Shown: one piece after another, positions 1-9,921 of the stretch
Layout of the letters: every line of letters starts with the position of its first letter
Position numbering within the stretch: position 1 is the first letter of the stretch
Origin: Buchnera aphidicola (Brachycaudus cardui)
GTDB lineage: Bacteria; Pseudomonadota; Gammaproteobacteria; Enterobacterales; Enterobacteriaceae
Assembly: GCF_005081945.1 (NCBI RefSeq)
Contig: NZ_CP034879.1
Location: 62,001 to 126,000 of the forward strand
Direction: 5' to 3'
Length of the DNA stretch: 64,000 nucleotides
The notes under the pieces: generated by a model
What the model was told of the DNA's origin: nothing
Seen by the model: the letters and a program-made list of their open reading frames with translations, nothing else
Database searches by the model: none
Made by a program: the position numbers and the translations under genes

Positions 1-1435
1 GTAATCCCTTTACTTTTAAATTTTTAAATTTTATTATTGAAGGTGCTACTGTCGATAAAGCAGGATTTTGTATCAGTAATGCTATAAGAACTCTCATAGG
101 AGTTCTTTTAATTTGAAATTGTGATCTATATGTTTTTTTAATTTCATATTCATAGAGAAATTTTTCAAATTGATGATCATCTAAAATTCCTATTAGTCTA
201 CCTAATATTTGACGTAAATAAATACGTATTGTATCACTAGAAATACTATTGATTAATGGTAATGCACGTACACTCAAACTGAACTTATCTTCAGATGAAG
301 ATAAATTGAAATTACGTAATAGACATTTAAAAAAAAATTTTGGCATAGTAATTGCGTTATTAATACGTTTCTGAAAAGCATCTCTGCCTTCTTTTCTTAT
401 AATTGAATCAGGATCTTCATTTCTCGGTAATAATATAAATTTTAATGTTTTTTGATCTGATATATATGGTAAAGCTTTTTTTAAAGTCCGCCAAGCTGCA
501 TTTTTACCTGCATCATCACCGTCATAGCAATACACGACGATATCAGTATTCTGAAAAAGAAGTTGAATGTGTTCACTAGTTGTTGAGGTGCCTAATGGAG
601 AAACTACATAATTAATATTATATTGTGTTAATGTTATAACATCAATATAACCTTCGACTACTAATAAATATTTTGGTTGTTTGCATTTTTTTTTAACTTG
701 ATATAGTCCATAAATATATTTTCCTTTATGAAAGATATCTGTTTCAGGTGAATTAAGATATTTTGGTAAACTATTATTTAGTGAACGACCACCAAAACCT
801 ATAATTCTTCCATGAAGATCTTGTATAGGAAATATTATACGTCCTTGAAATTGATCATATTTATATCCTTTTTTGTTAATATGAATTATATTATAATGAA
901 TAAATTTTTCTTCTAATTCTTTACTAATATGAAGATTTGTAGAAAAATTTTTCCAATTAAAACTAGAAAATCCAAGTAAAAAAAAATCAATCATTCTTTG
1001 ATTAATACCTCTTTCAGCTAAATAATGGTAAGCTGAATCAGTAATATTTATATTTTTCTGATATAATTTACATAGTTTTTCCATAAATAAATATAAATTT
1101 TGTTTTTTAATATAAAAATTATTATTTATTTTATTTTCAAATGGTATTTTTACACCATGCATTATTGAAAGTTCTTCAATACTTTCAATAAAACTTAAAT
1201 TTTCATATTTTATTAAAAAATCAATAGCATTTCCATGTGCATTACATCCAAAACAATAGTAAAATTGTTTTTCATAACTTACAGTAAAAGATGGAGTTTT
1301 ATCATGATGAAAAGGACAGTTGGTTTGATAATTTTTACCATATTTTTTTAATGTTATGCGTGTATTAATTAGTTCTACAATATTGGTACGAGATAGTAGT
1401 TCAGTAATAAAATATTTAGGTATTTTTCCAGACAT
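1..1435 (-). CDS. dnaG: DNA primase DnaG (3' end outside window)
   Basis: DnaG makes the RNA primers for DNA replication. The frame is open from an ATG at 1435 to the window edge, about 478 codons, while E. coli DnaG has 581, so roughly the last 100 residues (including most of the DnaB-binding domain) lie outside. The N-terminal zinc motif is intact: Cys40, His43, Cys61 and Cys64 in CPFH...CFGC. The TOPRIM catalytic core is visible as VEGYIDV near residue 265 and DGDDAG near residue 310. It lies downstream of rpsU on the same strand, as in the E. coli rpsU-dnaG-rpoD operon; rpoD would be expected beyond base 1. Confidence 0.96.
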   Translation of the reverse strand, partial: MSGKIPKYFITELLSRTNIVELINTRITLKKYGKNYQTNCPFHHDKTPSFTVSYEKQFYYCFGCNAHGNAIDFLIKYENLSFIESIEELSIMHGVKIPFENKINNNFYIKKQNLYLFMEKLCKLYQKNINITDSAYHYLAERGINQRMIDFFLLGFSSFNWKNFSTNLHISKELEEKFIHYNIIHINKKGYKYDQFQGRIIFPIQDLHGRIIGFGGRSLNNSLPKYLNSPETDIFHKGKYIYGLYQVKKKCKQPKYLLVVEGYIDVITLTQYNINYVVSPLGTSTTSEHIQLLFQNTDIVVYCYDGDDAGKNAAWRTLKKALPYISDQKTLKFILLPRNEDPDSIIRKEGRDAFQKRINNAITMPKFFFKCLLRNFNLSSSEDKFSLSVRALPLINSISSDTIRIYLRQILGRLIGILDDHQFEKFLYEYEIKKTYRSQFQIKRTPMRVLIALLIQNPALSTVAPSIIKFKNLKVKGL

Positions 1436-1461
1436 ATACTTTGATATTATAGAATTTATGT

Positions 1462-1487
1462 CCGTTCTTAAAGAAGAACGGTTTTTT
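1462..1487. terminator. Hairpin between rpsU and dnaG
   Basis: CCGTTCTT (1462-1469) pairs perfectly with AAGAACGG (1474-1481) around a four-base loop. Six T follow on the + strand only, so as an intrinsic terminator it points rightwards, against rpsU-dnaG. Read leftwards it is a hairpin without a U-tract. It sits where E. coli has the internal terminator and mRNA cleavage site between rpsU and dnaG, so a processing or attenuation role is possible but unproven. Confidence 0.55.
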
Positions 1488-1508
1488 AATAGTTTTTTAA
1501 AAATACAT

Positions 1509-1769
<261 letters not shown>

Positions 1770-1915
1770 TTACAATATCTGCTTAAGAAAGTAGATTAAT
1801 AGATCCTATATCAATCTGTATGATATTGTAAAGTAGCATTTTGTATCTTTAATATAGTTTTTAATAAATTATTTGTTAATTATTAAAAAATAAGCTTATA
1901 AGGTTGTAAATAATT

Positions 1916-2920
1916 ATGAAAGTATTAGGCATTGAAACTTCCTGTGATGATACAGGAATTGCTGTATATGATAGTGAAAAAGGTTTATTGATTAATAAAA
2001 TCTATCATCAAAAAAAATTATATAATATGTATGGAGGCGTAATTCCTGAGTTATGTTCTCGTGAACATATACGGTCAATAACTATTTTATTAAAAAAAAT
2101 ATTTCAAAGTGATAGTATTATTCAGGATATTGATATTATTGCATATACTGCTGGACCTGGTTTAGTCGGATCTTTATTAGTTGGTGCTACATTTGCATGT
2201 TCTTTAGGATTTTCTTTAGACATTCCAGTTCTTCCTATTAATCATATGGAAGCTCATTTATTATCACCTATGTTAGAATGTAAATCAATTGAATTTCCAT
2301 TTATTGGATTATTAGTATCAGGAAAACATACTGAAATTATTGCTGTTCATGCATTAGGTAAATATGAAATACTCGGAAATTGTTTAGATGACGCAGCAGG
2401 AGAAGCATTCGATAAGATTGCAAAATTATTAGAATTGCCATATCCAGGTGGATCTGAACTATCTAAATTAGCATGTCAAGGAATTAAAAACCATTTTTAT
2501 TTTCCTCGTCCTATGATAAAGCATCCAGGATTAAATTTTAGTTTTTCAGGATTAAAAACTTTTACTACTCAAGTTATCCATGAATCTGGTAAAAATATGC
2601 AAGAAAAAGCTAATATTGCAAGAGCTTTTGAAGATGCAGTAATTGATATATTGTTAATTAAAACTAAAAAAGCATTAAAACAGAAAAGATGGAAAAATTT
2701 AGTTATAGCTGGTGGTGTAAGTGCAAATCATCTTTTACGCAAAGAAGCAGAAAAAATGATGGAAAAATATTTTAATGGCCAAGTATTTTATAATAGTTTA
2801 GAATTTTGTACAGATAATGGTGCAATGATTGCATATGTTGGATTTTTACGCCATCTAGAAGCAAAAAATCCTCAATTAGATATTTTAGTTAATCCAAAAT
2901 GGTCTATTAGTGACTTATAA
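1916..2920 (+). CDS. tsaD: tRNA threonylcarbamoyladenosine transferase TsaD
   Basis: TsaD (Gcp, YgjD) transfers the threonylcarbamoyl group to A37 of tRNAs that read ANN codons, working with TsaB, TsaC and TsaE. It has 334 residues against 337 in E. coli. The ASKHA start GIETSCDDTGIAVYD is visible, and His110 and His114 in NHMEAHLL form the metal site. The later motifs GEAFDK, GGSELS and NFSFSGLKT, and the C-terminal CTDNGAMIAY, are present. It stands alone, divergent from rpsU and convergent with ribB. No defect is visible. Confidence 0.97.
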   Translation: MKVLGIETSCDDTGIAVYDSEKGLLINKIYHQKKLYNMYGGVIPELCSREHIRSITILLKKIFQSDSIIQDIDIIAYTAGPGLVGSLLVGATFACSLGFSLDIPVLPINHMEAHLLSPMLECKSIEFPFIGLLVSGKHTEIIAVHALGKYEILGNCLDDAAGEAFDKIAKLLELPYPGGSELSKLACQGIKNHFYFPRPMIKHPGLNFSFSGLKTFTTQVIHESGKNMQEKANIARAFEDAVIDILLIKTKKALKQKRWKNLVIAGGVSANHLLRKEAEKMMEKYFNGQVFYNSLEFCTDNGAMIAYVGFLRHLEAKNPQLDILVNPKWSISDL

Positions 2921-2959
2921 CCTTTATTTTATTCTATAGAATAGTTGCTATCAATATAA

Positions 2960-3598
2960 TTATATATTTTTAATGTATAAGATTAAATCTTGAATAGTTA
3001 ATATTGGCATTTTATTTTTTTTAGAAAATATAATTACTTCAGGTGTACGAGCCATAGTTCCATCTTTATTGGTTAATTCACATATTACTCCAGCTGGTTT
3101 AAAACCTGCTAATGAAACAATTTCAATAGCAGCTTCTGTATGTCCTGCTCTTGCTAAAATTCCACCGCTATTGGCTCTTAATGGAAAGACATGTCCTGGT
3201 CTATTTAAATCACTAGGTTTAGCGTGATCTGCGACTGCAGTTTTTATAGTAGTAAGTCTATCTTGAGCTGATACACCAGTAGAAACACCTTTAGCAGCTT
3301 CTATTGTCACTGTAAATCCTGTACGATATTTACTAGTATTTTTTTTAACCATCATAGGTAAATCAAGTTTTTTTCTTCTAGATTCTGTAATACAGAGACA
3401 TACGATACCGCTACCATATCGAATGCTTAAAGCCATTTGTTCTACTGTCATATTTTCACATGCAAAAACAAGATCTCCTTCATTTTCACGTGTTTCATTA
3501 TCTAATATAATAATACCTTGACCAGATTGTAGAGCAAATATTGCTTTTTTAATTCTCTCTATAGGTGTTCCAAATTGATATAAGAGCGCTTGGTTCAT
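2960..3598 (-). CDS. ribB: 3,4-dihydroxy-2-butanone-4-phosphate synthase
   Basis: RibB converts ribulose 5-phosphate to dihydroxybutanone phosphate and formate, one branch of riboflavin synthesis. The length is 212 residues (E. coli 217). The acidic metal-binding motif [12 protein letters not shown], the [10 protein letters not shown] segment and the RPGHVFPL and GHTEAAIEI motifs are all in place. This is a monofunctional RibB with no GTP cyclohydrolase II domain. E. coli ribB has an FMN riboswitch; I see no such conserved leader in 3599-3805. ribE, for the last step of the pathway, is at 56052. Confidence 0.97.
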   Translation of the reverse strand: MNQALLYQFGTPIERIKKAIFALQSGQGIIILDNETRENEGDLVFACENMTVEQMALSIRYGSGIVCLCITESRRKKLDLPMMVKKNTSKYRTGFTVTIEAAKGVSTGVSAQDRLTTIKTAVADHAKPSDLNRPGHVFPLRANSGGILARAGHTEAAIEIVSLAGFKPAGVICELTNKDGTMARTPEVIIFSKKNKMPILTIQDLILYIKNI

Positions 3599-3805
3599 TT
3601 TAAAAAACCTTTTTTATGTATTAATACTCATTATTTAAAAAATAACATTTGTAAAATAAATGGCTTATATAATTAATATCTTATAATTGAAATATTTTTT
3701 TATAAATAATAGTTATTATATATTGAAATAAATGTGAGATCAATGTAGAAAATTATAGCTCTGATTTAGAGATAATATTTTTTGAATAAATATAAACATA
3801 TTTTT

Positions 3806-4753
3806 TTATTGAAAATTTAATGCAGAATTTAATTCATTAATTGTTATAGTTTCAGTGCCAACTTTTTTAATAACTATACTAGCTCCAACATTAGCATAAA
3901 AACATGCTTCTTCTAAAGAATATCCTATAGATAAAGAAGCAGCAATTATAGAAATTACAGTATCTCCGGCTCCAGTAACATCTCTTGTTATTTTTGATAT
4001 AGCAGGAAAATGAATTGGTTTTTTTTCCGATTGAAATAAAGTCATGCCATTTTTAGAACGAGTGACTAATAATGCTGATAAATTTAATTTAGATAATAAT
4101 TTTATCCCTTTTTGTAAAATTTCTGTTTCTTTATAACATTTTCCAACTATTTTTTCAAACTCAGAAAGATTAGGTGTTAATAAGCTCGCTCCAGAATATT
4201 TTTTAAAATCCATTCCTTTAGGATCAATAAGTATAGGAATAGACATTTTTTTTGCTAAATGAATTATTCTGCTAATATGAACTAAAGTACCTTTTGCATA
4301 ATCTGATAATATTAAAACTTTACAATATGGCAATGAATGAATAATTTTTTCATATAAAAAATCAATTTTTTCAGTAATATATTTTTCTTGAAAATCCACT
4401 CGAATTAATTGTTTATTTTCTGAAAAAATACGAATTTTAGTAATTGTTTTATTTTTTTTTATGGAAATAAGATCGCAATAAATTCTAATATGATTTAAAA
4501 GTTTTTTTAATATGATACCTTCATTATCTATTCCAATAAAACCAATTATTTTAGAATTACCACCAATTTCTGCAATGTTTTTTGCTACATTTGCAGCACC
4601 TCCAGGTTGTTTATTTATGCTATGAATTTTAATGATGGGAGCTGATTTTTCAGAAAGCATAGAATTATTTTTACTATACCAATAGCAATCTAATATTAGA
4701 TCTCCCACGACAAGAACAAATGAATTTGTAAAATCAATATTTTTTTTTTTCAT
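3806..4753 (-). CDS. hldE: Heptose-7-phosphate kinase domain of HldE (C-terminal half absent)
   Basis: In E. coli HldE (RfaE) is 477 residues: an N-terminal PfkB-family kinase that makes heptose 1,7-bisphosphate and a C-terminal adenylyltransferase that makes ADP-heptose for lipopolysaccharide. Here only the kinase half remains, 315 residues. The PfkB signature VTGAGDTV is near residue 263, and the sugar-site glycines [10 protein letters not shown] are near residue 53. The frame stops at the domain boundary (ELNSALNFQ). The 207 bases behind it are too short for the roughly 400-base missing domain, and I recognise no remnant. Whether it still acts on heptose or another sugar phosphate is unknown. 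Confidence 0.9.
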   Translation of the reverse strand: MKKKNIDFTNSFVLVVGDLILDCYWYSKNNSMLSEKSAPIIKIHSINKQPGGAANVAKNIAEIGGNSKIIGFIGIDNEGIILKKLLNHIRIYCDLISIKKNKTITKIRIFSENKQLIRVDFQEKYITEKIDFLYEKIIHSLPYCKVLILSDYAKGTLVHISRIIHLAKKMSIPILIDPKGMDFKKYSGASLLTPNLSEFEKIVGKCYKETEILQKGIKLLSKLNLSALLVTRSKNGMTLFQSEKKPIHFPAISKITRDVTGAGDTVISIIAASLSIGYSLEEACFYANVGASIVIKKVGTETITINELNSALNFQ

Positions 4754-4945
4754 GATTTTATCTCTCAGATTAAAAGTATTTTAATAATTTATTTATTTTA
4801 TAAATAAAAAATAATTATATTTTATATATCTTATCTATAAGATAATTACAAGATTTAATTACTGAAATCAATATTTTTTTAAAAAAAGTTTTATTTTTTT
4901 TATATTCTAGAATAGAATTTTATTCTTTATTACGAGAAAAAAATT

Positions 4946-6172
4946 ATGAAAATATATTTAGTAGGAGGAGCAGTTCGTGATGCTTTACTAAACTTACCTA
5001 TTAAAGACAAGGATTGGGTCGTAGTCGGTGGAACAAAAGAAATACTATTAAAAAAAAATTTTCAACAAGTTGGAAAAGATTTTCCAGTATTTTTACATCC
5101 AGAAACACATGAAGAATATGCTCTAGCAAGAAAAGAAAGAAAATCTGGAAGAGGCTATACTGGATTTGATACTGATAGTAACACTAATGTAACTTTAGAA
5201 GATGATTTAATAAGACGAGATTTAACAATTAATGCTATTGCTCAAGATGAATATGGTAATTATATTGATCCTTTTGAAGGAAAAAAAGATATTGAATGTC
5301 GTTTAATACGTCATATTTCTGAATCTTTTATAGAAGATCCATTACGTGTTTTACGTACAGCAAGATTTGCTGCTGCTTTAGTACATTTAGGATTCACAAT
5401 TGCAAAAGAAACGATTGATTTAATGTCTATTATAGTGAAAAAAAAAGAGTTATTGTATTTAACTGCGAATAGAATATGGAATGAAACGGAAAAAGCTTTT
5501 CAAACTTCTAATCCTCATGTATATTTTCAGATACTACATACTTGTAAAGCACTTCAATTTTTTTTTCCAGATATGTATTTTTTATATGAAAACAATTTTT
5601 TTTTAAAATATAATACGTTCAATAAACATATTATATTGATGGGATTAGCAAAAATATCAACATTTGAAAAAAAAATTGATATACGTTTTTCTTATTTATG
5701 CCAGTTTTTATCTATTAATCAAATGTTTTTAAAGACTTCAAAAATTTTTTATGATACTCATTCTGCTTCTATGATTAAAAATTTATGTAAGCGTTTTAAT
5801 ATTCCATCTTATATTCGAGATATAGCTGTTTTAAATACTGGTTTTTGTATTTTTTTAAAGACTATTAATTATCAATCATCTAAAAATATTGTCAGAATGT
5901 TTTATAAAATTGATGCGTGGAGAAAGCCAAATCGTATAAAAAAATTATCATTTTTAATTAATTTTAATTCTTTCAATATTTTTAAATCTAATTTTTTCCC
6001 TTCTCAATCAAGTTATTTTTTAAAAAAATATTTTTCTGTTGTACAAAATGTTTCTATTCAACTAATTCTAAATCAAGGATTTACAGGATCTGCAATTAAA
6101 CATGAATTAATACGTTTAAGAATTAATAAGCTTGAATCGTGGCGTTTTAAAAATATGAAATATTATAATTAG
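4946..6172 (+). CDS. cca: CCA-adding tRNA nucleotidyltransferase
   Basis: Cca adds or repairs the 3' CCA of tRNAs. The 408 residues match E. coli length (412). The class II nucleotidyltransferase site is intact: GGAVRD at residues 7-12 and the metal aspartates in DKDW (Asp21, Asp23), followed by RRDLTINAIA and the EDPLRVLRTARFAA region. The C-terminal part aligns along its whole length (IDAWRKP is conserved), but the HD phosphohydrolase pair of the E. coli enzyme is Gln253-Phe254 here, so that second activity is presumably lost. Three of the four tRNA genes in this window do not encode CCA, so the transferase is needed. Confidence 0.95.
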   Translation: MKIYLVGGAVRDALLNLPIKDKDWVVVGGTKEILLKKNFQQVGKDFPVFLHPETHEEYALARKERKSGRGYTGFDTDSNTNVTLEDDLIRRDLTINAIAQDEYGNYIDPFEGKKDIECRLIRHISESFIEDPLRVLRTARFAAALVHLGFTIAKETIDLMSIIVKKKELLYLTANRIWNETEKAFQTSNPHVYFQILHTCKALQFFFPDMYFLYENNFFLKYNTFNKHIILMGLAKISTFEKKIDIRFSYLCQFLSINQMFLKTSKIFYDTHSASMIKNLCKRFNIPSYIRDIAVLNTGFCIFLKTINYQSSKNIVRMFYKIDAWRKPNRIKKLSFLINFNSFNIFKSNFFPSQSSYFLKKYFSVVQNVSIQLILNQGFTGSAIKHELIRLRINKLESWRFKNMKYYN

Positions 6173-6239
6173 GTATATAGGTATCAAAATTAAAAGTATA
6201 ACTATATTTTTTTTATTTTTTTTAAAATATATTATGAAT

Positions 6240-7037
6240 CTAATTTATTAAATAAATTAATCCAACTATTATAAATCGATATATTGCAAAAAATATTAGT
6301 GACTTTTTATTAATTATTTTTAATAATTTTTCTATACATAATATAGAAACTATAAAAGAAATAATAAATCCAATAAAAAATATTGGATATTCTGATATGT
6401 TAACGTTTTTAAAATTGTTTATTAATTCGAAAAAAGATGATCCCATTAGTAATGGAATAGAGATAATAAAAGAAAAATCTATTGCCACTGAACGTTTAAT
6501 CCCCAATAGTACTCCTGCTCCTATAGTTGCGCCAGATCTTGAAAAACCCGGACATAAACAAAAAATTTGGAACAAACCTATGATAATAGCTTCATAGAAA
6601 TTGATTTGATAAAGATTTAATGTTCGATATTGTTTAGGTTTAAATATTTCGGAAATAATAAGAAACAAACCACCAAATATTAATGAATACATAACATTAT
6701 TAGTATTAAAAAGTAGTTTAATCTGTTTATAAAATATCAATCCTAAAAATATTGTAGGCACAATCGAAATAAAAATATGTAAAAAATTAGTTTTTTTATT
6801 TTTAATATTGATTTTAACCTTTAATATTTTAATGATTTTTTCACGAAAAAAATATAACATTGCTAATGAAGAACCAAATTGAATAAACATTTCTAATATG
6901 TTCGTATTATTATTTTCTATTCCTAACCAATGAGAAGCAATAATCATATGTCCTGTAGAAGAAACTGGAAGAAATTCTGTTATACCTTCAATTATTCCAA
7001 TAATAATAGAAGTAACAATTTTATATACATCAATCAT
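6240..7037 (-). CDS. uppP: Undecaprenyl-diphosphatase UppP (BacA)
   Basis: Integral membrane phosphatase that recycles undecaprenyl pyrophosphate, the lipid carrier of peptidoglycan precursors. It has 265 residues (E. coli 273) and about seven or eight hydrophobic segments. Both family motifs are clear: GIIEGITEFLPVSSTGH near the N-terminus and PGFSRSGATI near residue 165. It lies downstream of the pts genes on the same strand, separated from crr by a terminator at 7079-7107, so it probably has its own promoter. Its retention fits a symbiont that still makes peptidoglycan. Confidence 0.96.
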   Translation of the reverse strand: MIDVYKIVTSIIIGIIEGITEFLPVSSTGHMIIASHWLGIENNNTNILEMFIQFGSSLAMLYFFREKIIKILKVKINIKNKKTNFLHIFISIVPTIFLGLIFYKQIKLLFNTNNVMYSLIFGGLFLIISEIFKPKQYRTLNLYQINFYEAIIIGLFQIFCLCPGFSRSGATIGAGVLLGIKRSVAIDFSFIISIPLLMGSSFFELINNFKNVNISEYPIFFIGFIISFIVSILCIEKLLKIINKKSLIFFAIYRFIIVGLIYLIN

Positions 7038-7078
7038 ATTTTTCCTACTATTTTTTTAAATTTAATGTTAAATAGATT

Positions 7079-7107
7079 AAAACGGTACTAAAGAATAGCA
7101 CCGTTTT
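7079..7107 (-). terminator. Intrinsic terminator of ptsHI-crr
   Basis: The arms 7079-7090 and 7096-7107 form a 12-base-pair stem with a five-base loop. The one irregular pair is G.U on the minus-strand RNA but an A/C mismatch on the plus strand, so the structure fits leftward transcripts. It lies 13 bases past the crr stop and ends in UUUU. Confidence 0.75.
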
Positions 7108-7119
7108 TCTATTGAAAAA

Positions 7120-7623
7120 TTAATTATATAAGGTAATAATAATTGATTTTCCAGCAATAATAGTACCTGATGATTTTTCTATTTTTTTAAAATTTTCCAT
7201 ATTTGAAATTACAACAGGAGTTAATACAGAAAAAGATTTTTTTGTTAAAAAATCTAAATCGAATGAAATAATTTCATCTCCTATTTTTACTTTTTCATTG
7301 TCTGTTGCTATTTTTGTAAAACCTGACCCTTTTAATTTCACAGTGTCAATGCCAAAGTGAACAAATAATTCAACGTTGTCTTCTGAAATAATTGAAAAAG
7401 CGTGTAGACTTTCAAATATTTTTCCAATAGTTCCATTAACTGGTGCAACTATTTTATTTCCTGATGGTTTAATTGCTATTCCATCACCTACTATTTTCTT
7501 AGAAAAAACAAGGTCTGGTACATCTTCGATATTGACTATATCACCTGATAAAGGTGCGATAATGTCTATTTTTTTAGAAAAAATGGGATTTTTACTTTTA
7601 AACAAATCAGAAAAGAAATTCAT
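7120..7623 (-). CDS. crr: PTS glucose-specific enzyme IIA
   Basis: IIA-Glc accepts phosphate from HPr and passes it to membrane sugar permeases. It has 167 residues (E. coli 169). The phosphorylated histidine is His89 in [12 protein letters not shown], and the assisting His74 is also present. It is last in ptsH-ptsI-crr, 49 bases after ptsI, and followed by a terminator. In E. coli it also regulates adenylate cyclase and permeases; most of those targets are not in this window. Confidence 0.97.
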   Translation of the reverse strand: MNFFSDLFKSKNPIFSKKIDIIAPLSGDIVNIEDVPDLVFSKKIVGDGIAIKPSGNKIVAPVNGTIGKIFESLHAFSIISEDNVELFVHFGIDTVKLKGSGFTKIATDNEKVKIGDEIISFDLDFLTKKSFSVLTPVVISNMENFKKIEKSSGTIIAGKSIIITLYN

Positions 7624-7672
7624 TTTTGTCTCCTAAGTACTTTTTGATTATGTTTTAGTGTATTATCACCTC

Positions 7673-9388
7673 TTAATAATTCATAAAATTTTTTACTAAA
7701 TTAAGTATTTCTTTAGTAGTTGGCAACGTTAGTGCTTTTTGTGCTAATTTTTTAGCATCAGAAAAAGATGTTTTACGAATAATTTCTTTTATTTTTGGAA
7801 TACTTATTGAACTCATACTAAATTCATCTAGTCCCATACCTAATAATAGAACAGTAGCACGTTCATCTCCTGCAAATTCTCCGCACATACCTGTCCATTT
7901 TCCATTCTTATGTGAAACATCAATGACTTTTTTGATTAATTTTAAAATAGATGGATTCATAGGATTATAGAGATGTGAAATTAAATCATTTCCTCTATCA
8001 ACAGCTAAAGTATATTGTGTTAAATCATTAGTCCCAATACTAAAAAAATCCACTTCTTTTATTAAATAATCAGAGATTATAGCTGATGCTGGTGTTTCTA
8101 TCATAATGCCAATTTTGATATTTTTATCAAATAAAATGTTGTTATTATGTAGTTGATTTTGAATGTTTTTAATCTCTAATTTTAATATTCTAATTTCTTC
8201 TACAGAAATTATCATAGGAAAAAGAATATGTATTTTACCAAACGCAGAAGCTCTAAGAATAGCTTTTAATTGTGCTTGTAAAATCTCTTTTCTATCCATT
8301 GATATTCGTATTGCGCGCCAGCCAAGAAAAGGATTATCTTCTTTTGGTAGGTTCATATAAGGAAGATCTTTGTCGCCACCAATATCCATTGTTCGTATAA
8401 TGACAGGTTTATTTTTCATTAATTCTGCTATTTTTTTATACGACTGAAATTGTTCATTTTCAGTTGGTAAAGAGGTTCTTCCCATAAATAAAAATTCTGT
8501 ACGATAGAGACCAATACATTCTGCACCATTATTCTGTGCAGAATTAATTTCCTGTATATTACCAATATTAGAACCAATTTTAATATTATGTCCGTCAAGA
8601 GTAGTAGCAGGTAAATTTTTTAAATTTATCAATTTATTTTTTTTATAAAAATAAATATTTTTTACTTCTGTTTTTTGGTTTATTAATTCATTAGAAGGAT
8701 TTATGAAAATTTCGTTTTGAATACAATCTAAAATAATATAATCATTATTTTTTACTATATTGGTTACGTTACCAGTACCCACAATAGCAGGAATTTCTAG
8801 TGATCTTGCCATAATTGAAGTATGTGATGTTCGACCACCTAAATCAGTAATAAATCCTAAAACATAGTTTAAATTTATTTGTGCTGTTTCTGAAGGAGTT
8901 AAATCTTTTGCAATTAAAATAACTTCACGTGTGATATGATTTAAATCAATAATATTTAGATGGAGTATGTTTTTTAACAAACGTTTTCCAATATCTCTTA
9001 CGTCAATTGCTCTATTTTTTAAATATTCATCTTTAAGTTTTTCTAAAGCTTTTGCTTGTCCTTCAATAATAAATTCAGTAGCTGCTGCAGCACATATTTT
9101 TTTTTCTTTAATTAAAGAGATTATTTCTTGTTCTAATTCTTCATCTTCGAGAAGCATAATATGACCTTCAAAGATACTTTCCTTTTTTTCTCCAAATTTT
9201 TCTCTAGCTGTAATTTTAATTTGTGTTAGTTGTTCGATTGATTTTTTTCTACCTTTAAAAAAATTTTCTATTTCTTGTTTAATATTTTTAATATCAATTG
9301 TTTTCCGGTTAATAACAATTTCTTCTTCTTTTAATAAAAGAGCATGTCCAAAAGCTATACCCGGTGATGCTAAAATGCCTGAAATCAT
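7673..9388 (-). CDS. ptsI: PTS enzyme I (phosphoenolpyruvate-protein phosphotransferase)
   Basis: Enzyme I takes phosphate from phosphoenolpyruvate and gives it to HPr. It has 571 residues (E. coli 575). The active histidine is His189 in [13 protein letters not shown]. The PEP-binding C-terminal barrel shows [28 protein letters not shown] and the catalytic cysteine in GMCGEFAGD. The N-terminal HPr-binding helices are complete. It is the middle gene of ptsHI-crr, but 150 bases separate it from ptsH and hold a hairpin, which is longer than the short spacer of E. coli. Confidence 0.97.
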   Translation of the reverse strand: MISGILASPGIAFGHALLLKEEEIVINRKTIDIKNIKQEIENFFKGRKKSIEQLTQIKITAREKFGEKKESIFEGHIMLLEDEELEQEIISLIKEKKICAAAATEFIIEGQAKALEKLKDEYLKNRAIDVRDIGKRLLKNILHLNIIDLNHITREVILIAKDLTPSETAQINLNYVLGFITDLGGRTSHTSIMARSLEIPAIVGTGNVTNIVKNNDYIILDCIQNEIFINPSNELINQKTEVKNIYFYKKNKLINLKNLPATTLDGHNIKIGSNIGNIQEINSAQNNGAECIGLYRTEFLFMGRTSLPTENEQFQSYKKIAELMKNKPVIIRTMDIGGDKDLPYMNLPKEDNPFLGWRAIRISMDRKEILQAQLKAILRASAFGKIHILFPMIISVEEIRILKLEIKNIQNQLHNNNILFDKNIKIGIMIETPASAIISDYLIKEVDFFSIGTNDLTQYTLAVDRGNDLISHLYNPMNPSILKLIKKVIDVSHKNGKWTGMCGEFAGDERATVLLLGMGLDEFSMSSISIPKIKEIIRKTSFSDAKKLAQKALTLPTTKEILNLVKNFMNY

Positions 9389-9470
9389 AACATTACCTTT
9401 AATAAAGTTTATCCATTCAGAGAGGAAAAATATGGCAGGTCAGGCGAATATATTTTTTCATAAAATAATC

Positions 9471-9497
9471 CGGAAGTTATTTTTTATATAACCTCCG
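9471..9497 (-). other. Hairpin in the ptsH-ptsI spacer
   Basis: On the minus-strand RNA, 10 bases (9488-9497) pair with 9471-9480 around a seven-base loop, with one G.U pair and five G-C pairs at the base. There is no U-tract after it, so it is more likely a processing or stability element than a terminator. The rest of the 150-base spacer shows no gene. Confidence 0.45.
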
Positions 9498-9538
9498 AGA
9501 TCCGCGTAAAAATTTATAAATTATCTCTGTATGATAAT

Positions 9539-9796
9539 TTATTCTAATTCTGTCATTATTTTAGATAAATGTTCAATTGATTGTTTTTCATCTTCTCCTT
9601 CAGCAGATAATGTAATAATACTACCTTGAACTAATCCTAGTGTTTGAATTTTAAATAAACTTTTTGCATTAACTGTTTTGCCATTAAATATAATAGAAAT
9701 ATCAGAAATAAATTTTTTTGCTTCTTTTACAAATTGAGCTGCAGGACGGGTATGTAATCCATGTGGAGCAGTTATTGTGATTTGGTTTTGAAACAT
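9539..9796 (-). CDS. ptsH: Phosphocarrier protein HPr
   Basis: HPr carries phosphate from enzyme I to the IIA proteins. It has 85 residues, exactly the E. coli length. The phosphorylated His15 is in [12 protein letters not shown], and the Ser46 region [11 protein letters not shown] is conserved. It is first in ptsH-ptsI-crr and is preceded by a strong terminator for cysK, so a pts promoter should lie within about 60 bases upstream of 9796. Confidence 0.98.
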   Translation of the reverse strand: MFQNQITITAPHGLHTRPAAQFVKEAKKFISDISIIFNGKTVNAKSLFKIQTLGLVQGSIITLSAEGEDEKQSIEHLSKIMTELE

Positions 9797-9856
9797 TTTT
9801 TTCCCTTAAATAGTTTTAGTAAAATAGTGTTCAGGTTTATATTTTTTCAAATAATG

Positions 9857-9921
9857 AAAATACAACTTCTGCAATAAAAAATACTAGATAATCAAGTTTT
9901 TTATTACAGAAGTTGTATTTT
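9857..9921 (-). terminator. Long terminator hairpin after cysK
   Basis: Arms 9857-9881 and 9897-9921 form a stem of about 25 base pairs with a single mismatch and a 15-base loop; it begins one base past the cysK stop. It includes the G-C containing core CAACTTCTG. It insulates cysK from ptsH, two genes that are adjacent in E. coli too. Confidence 0.75.

Noticed and set aside
3599..3805. FMN riboswitch upstream of ribB
   Set aside because: Expected from E. coli, but I could not find the conserved core sequences or the stems; the stretch is too AT-rich and short.
4827..4844. 18-base palindrome TATCTTAT-CT-ATAAGATA between hldE and cca
   Set aside because: Pure AT-rich symmetry without T-tract or neighbouring repeat copy; chance occurrence is likely in this genome.
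6397..6597. Open frame antisense to uppP
   Set aside because: It mirrors a conserved membrane protein gene; no independent support.
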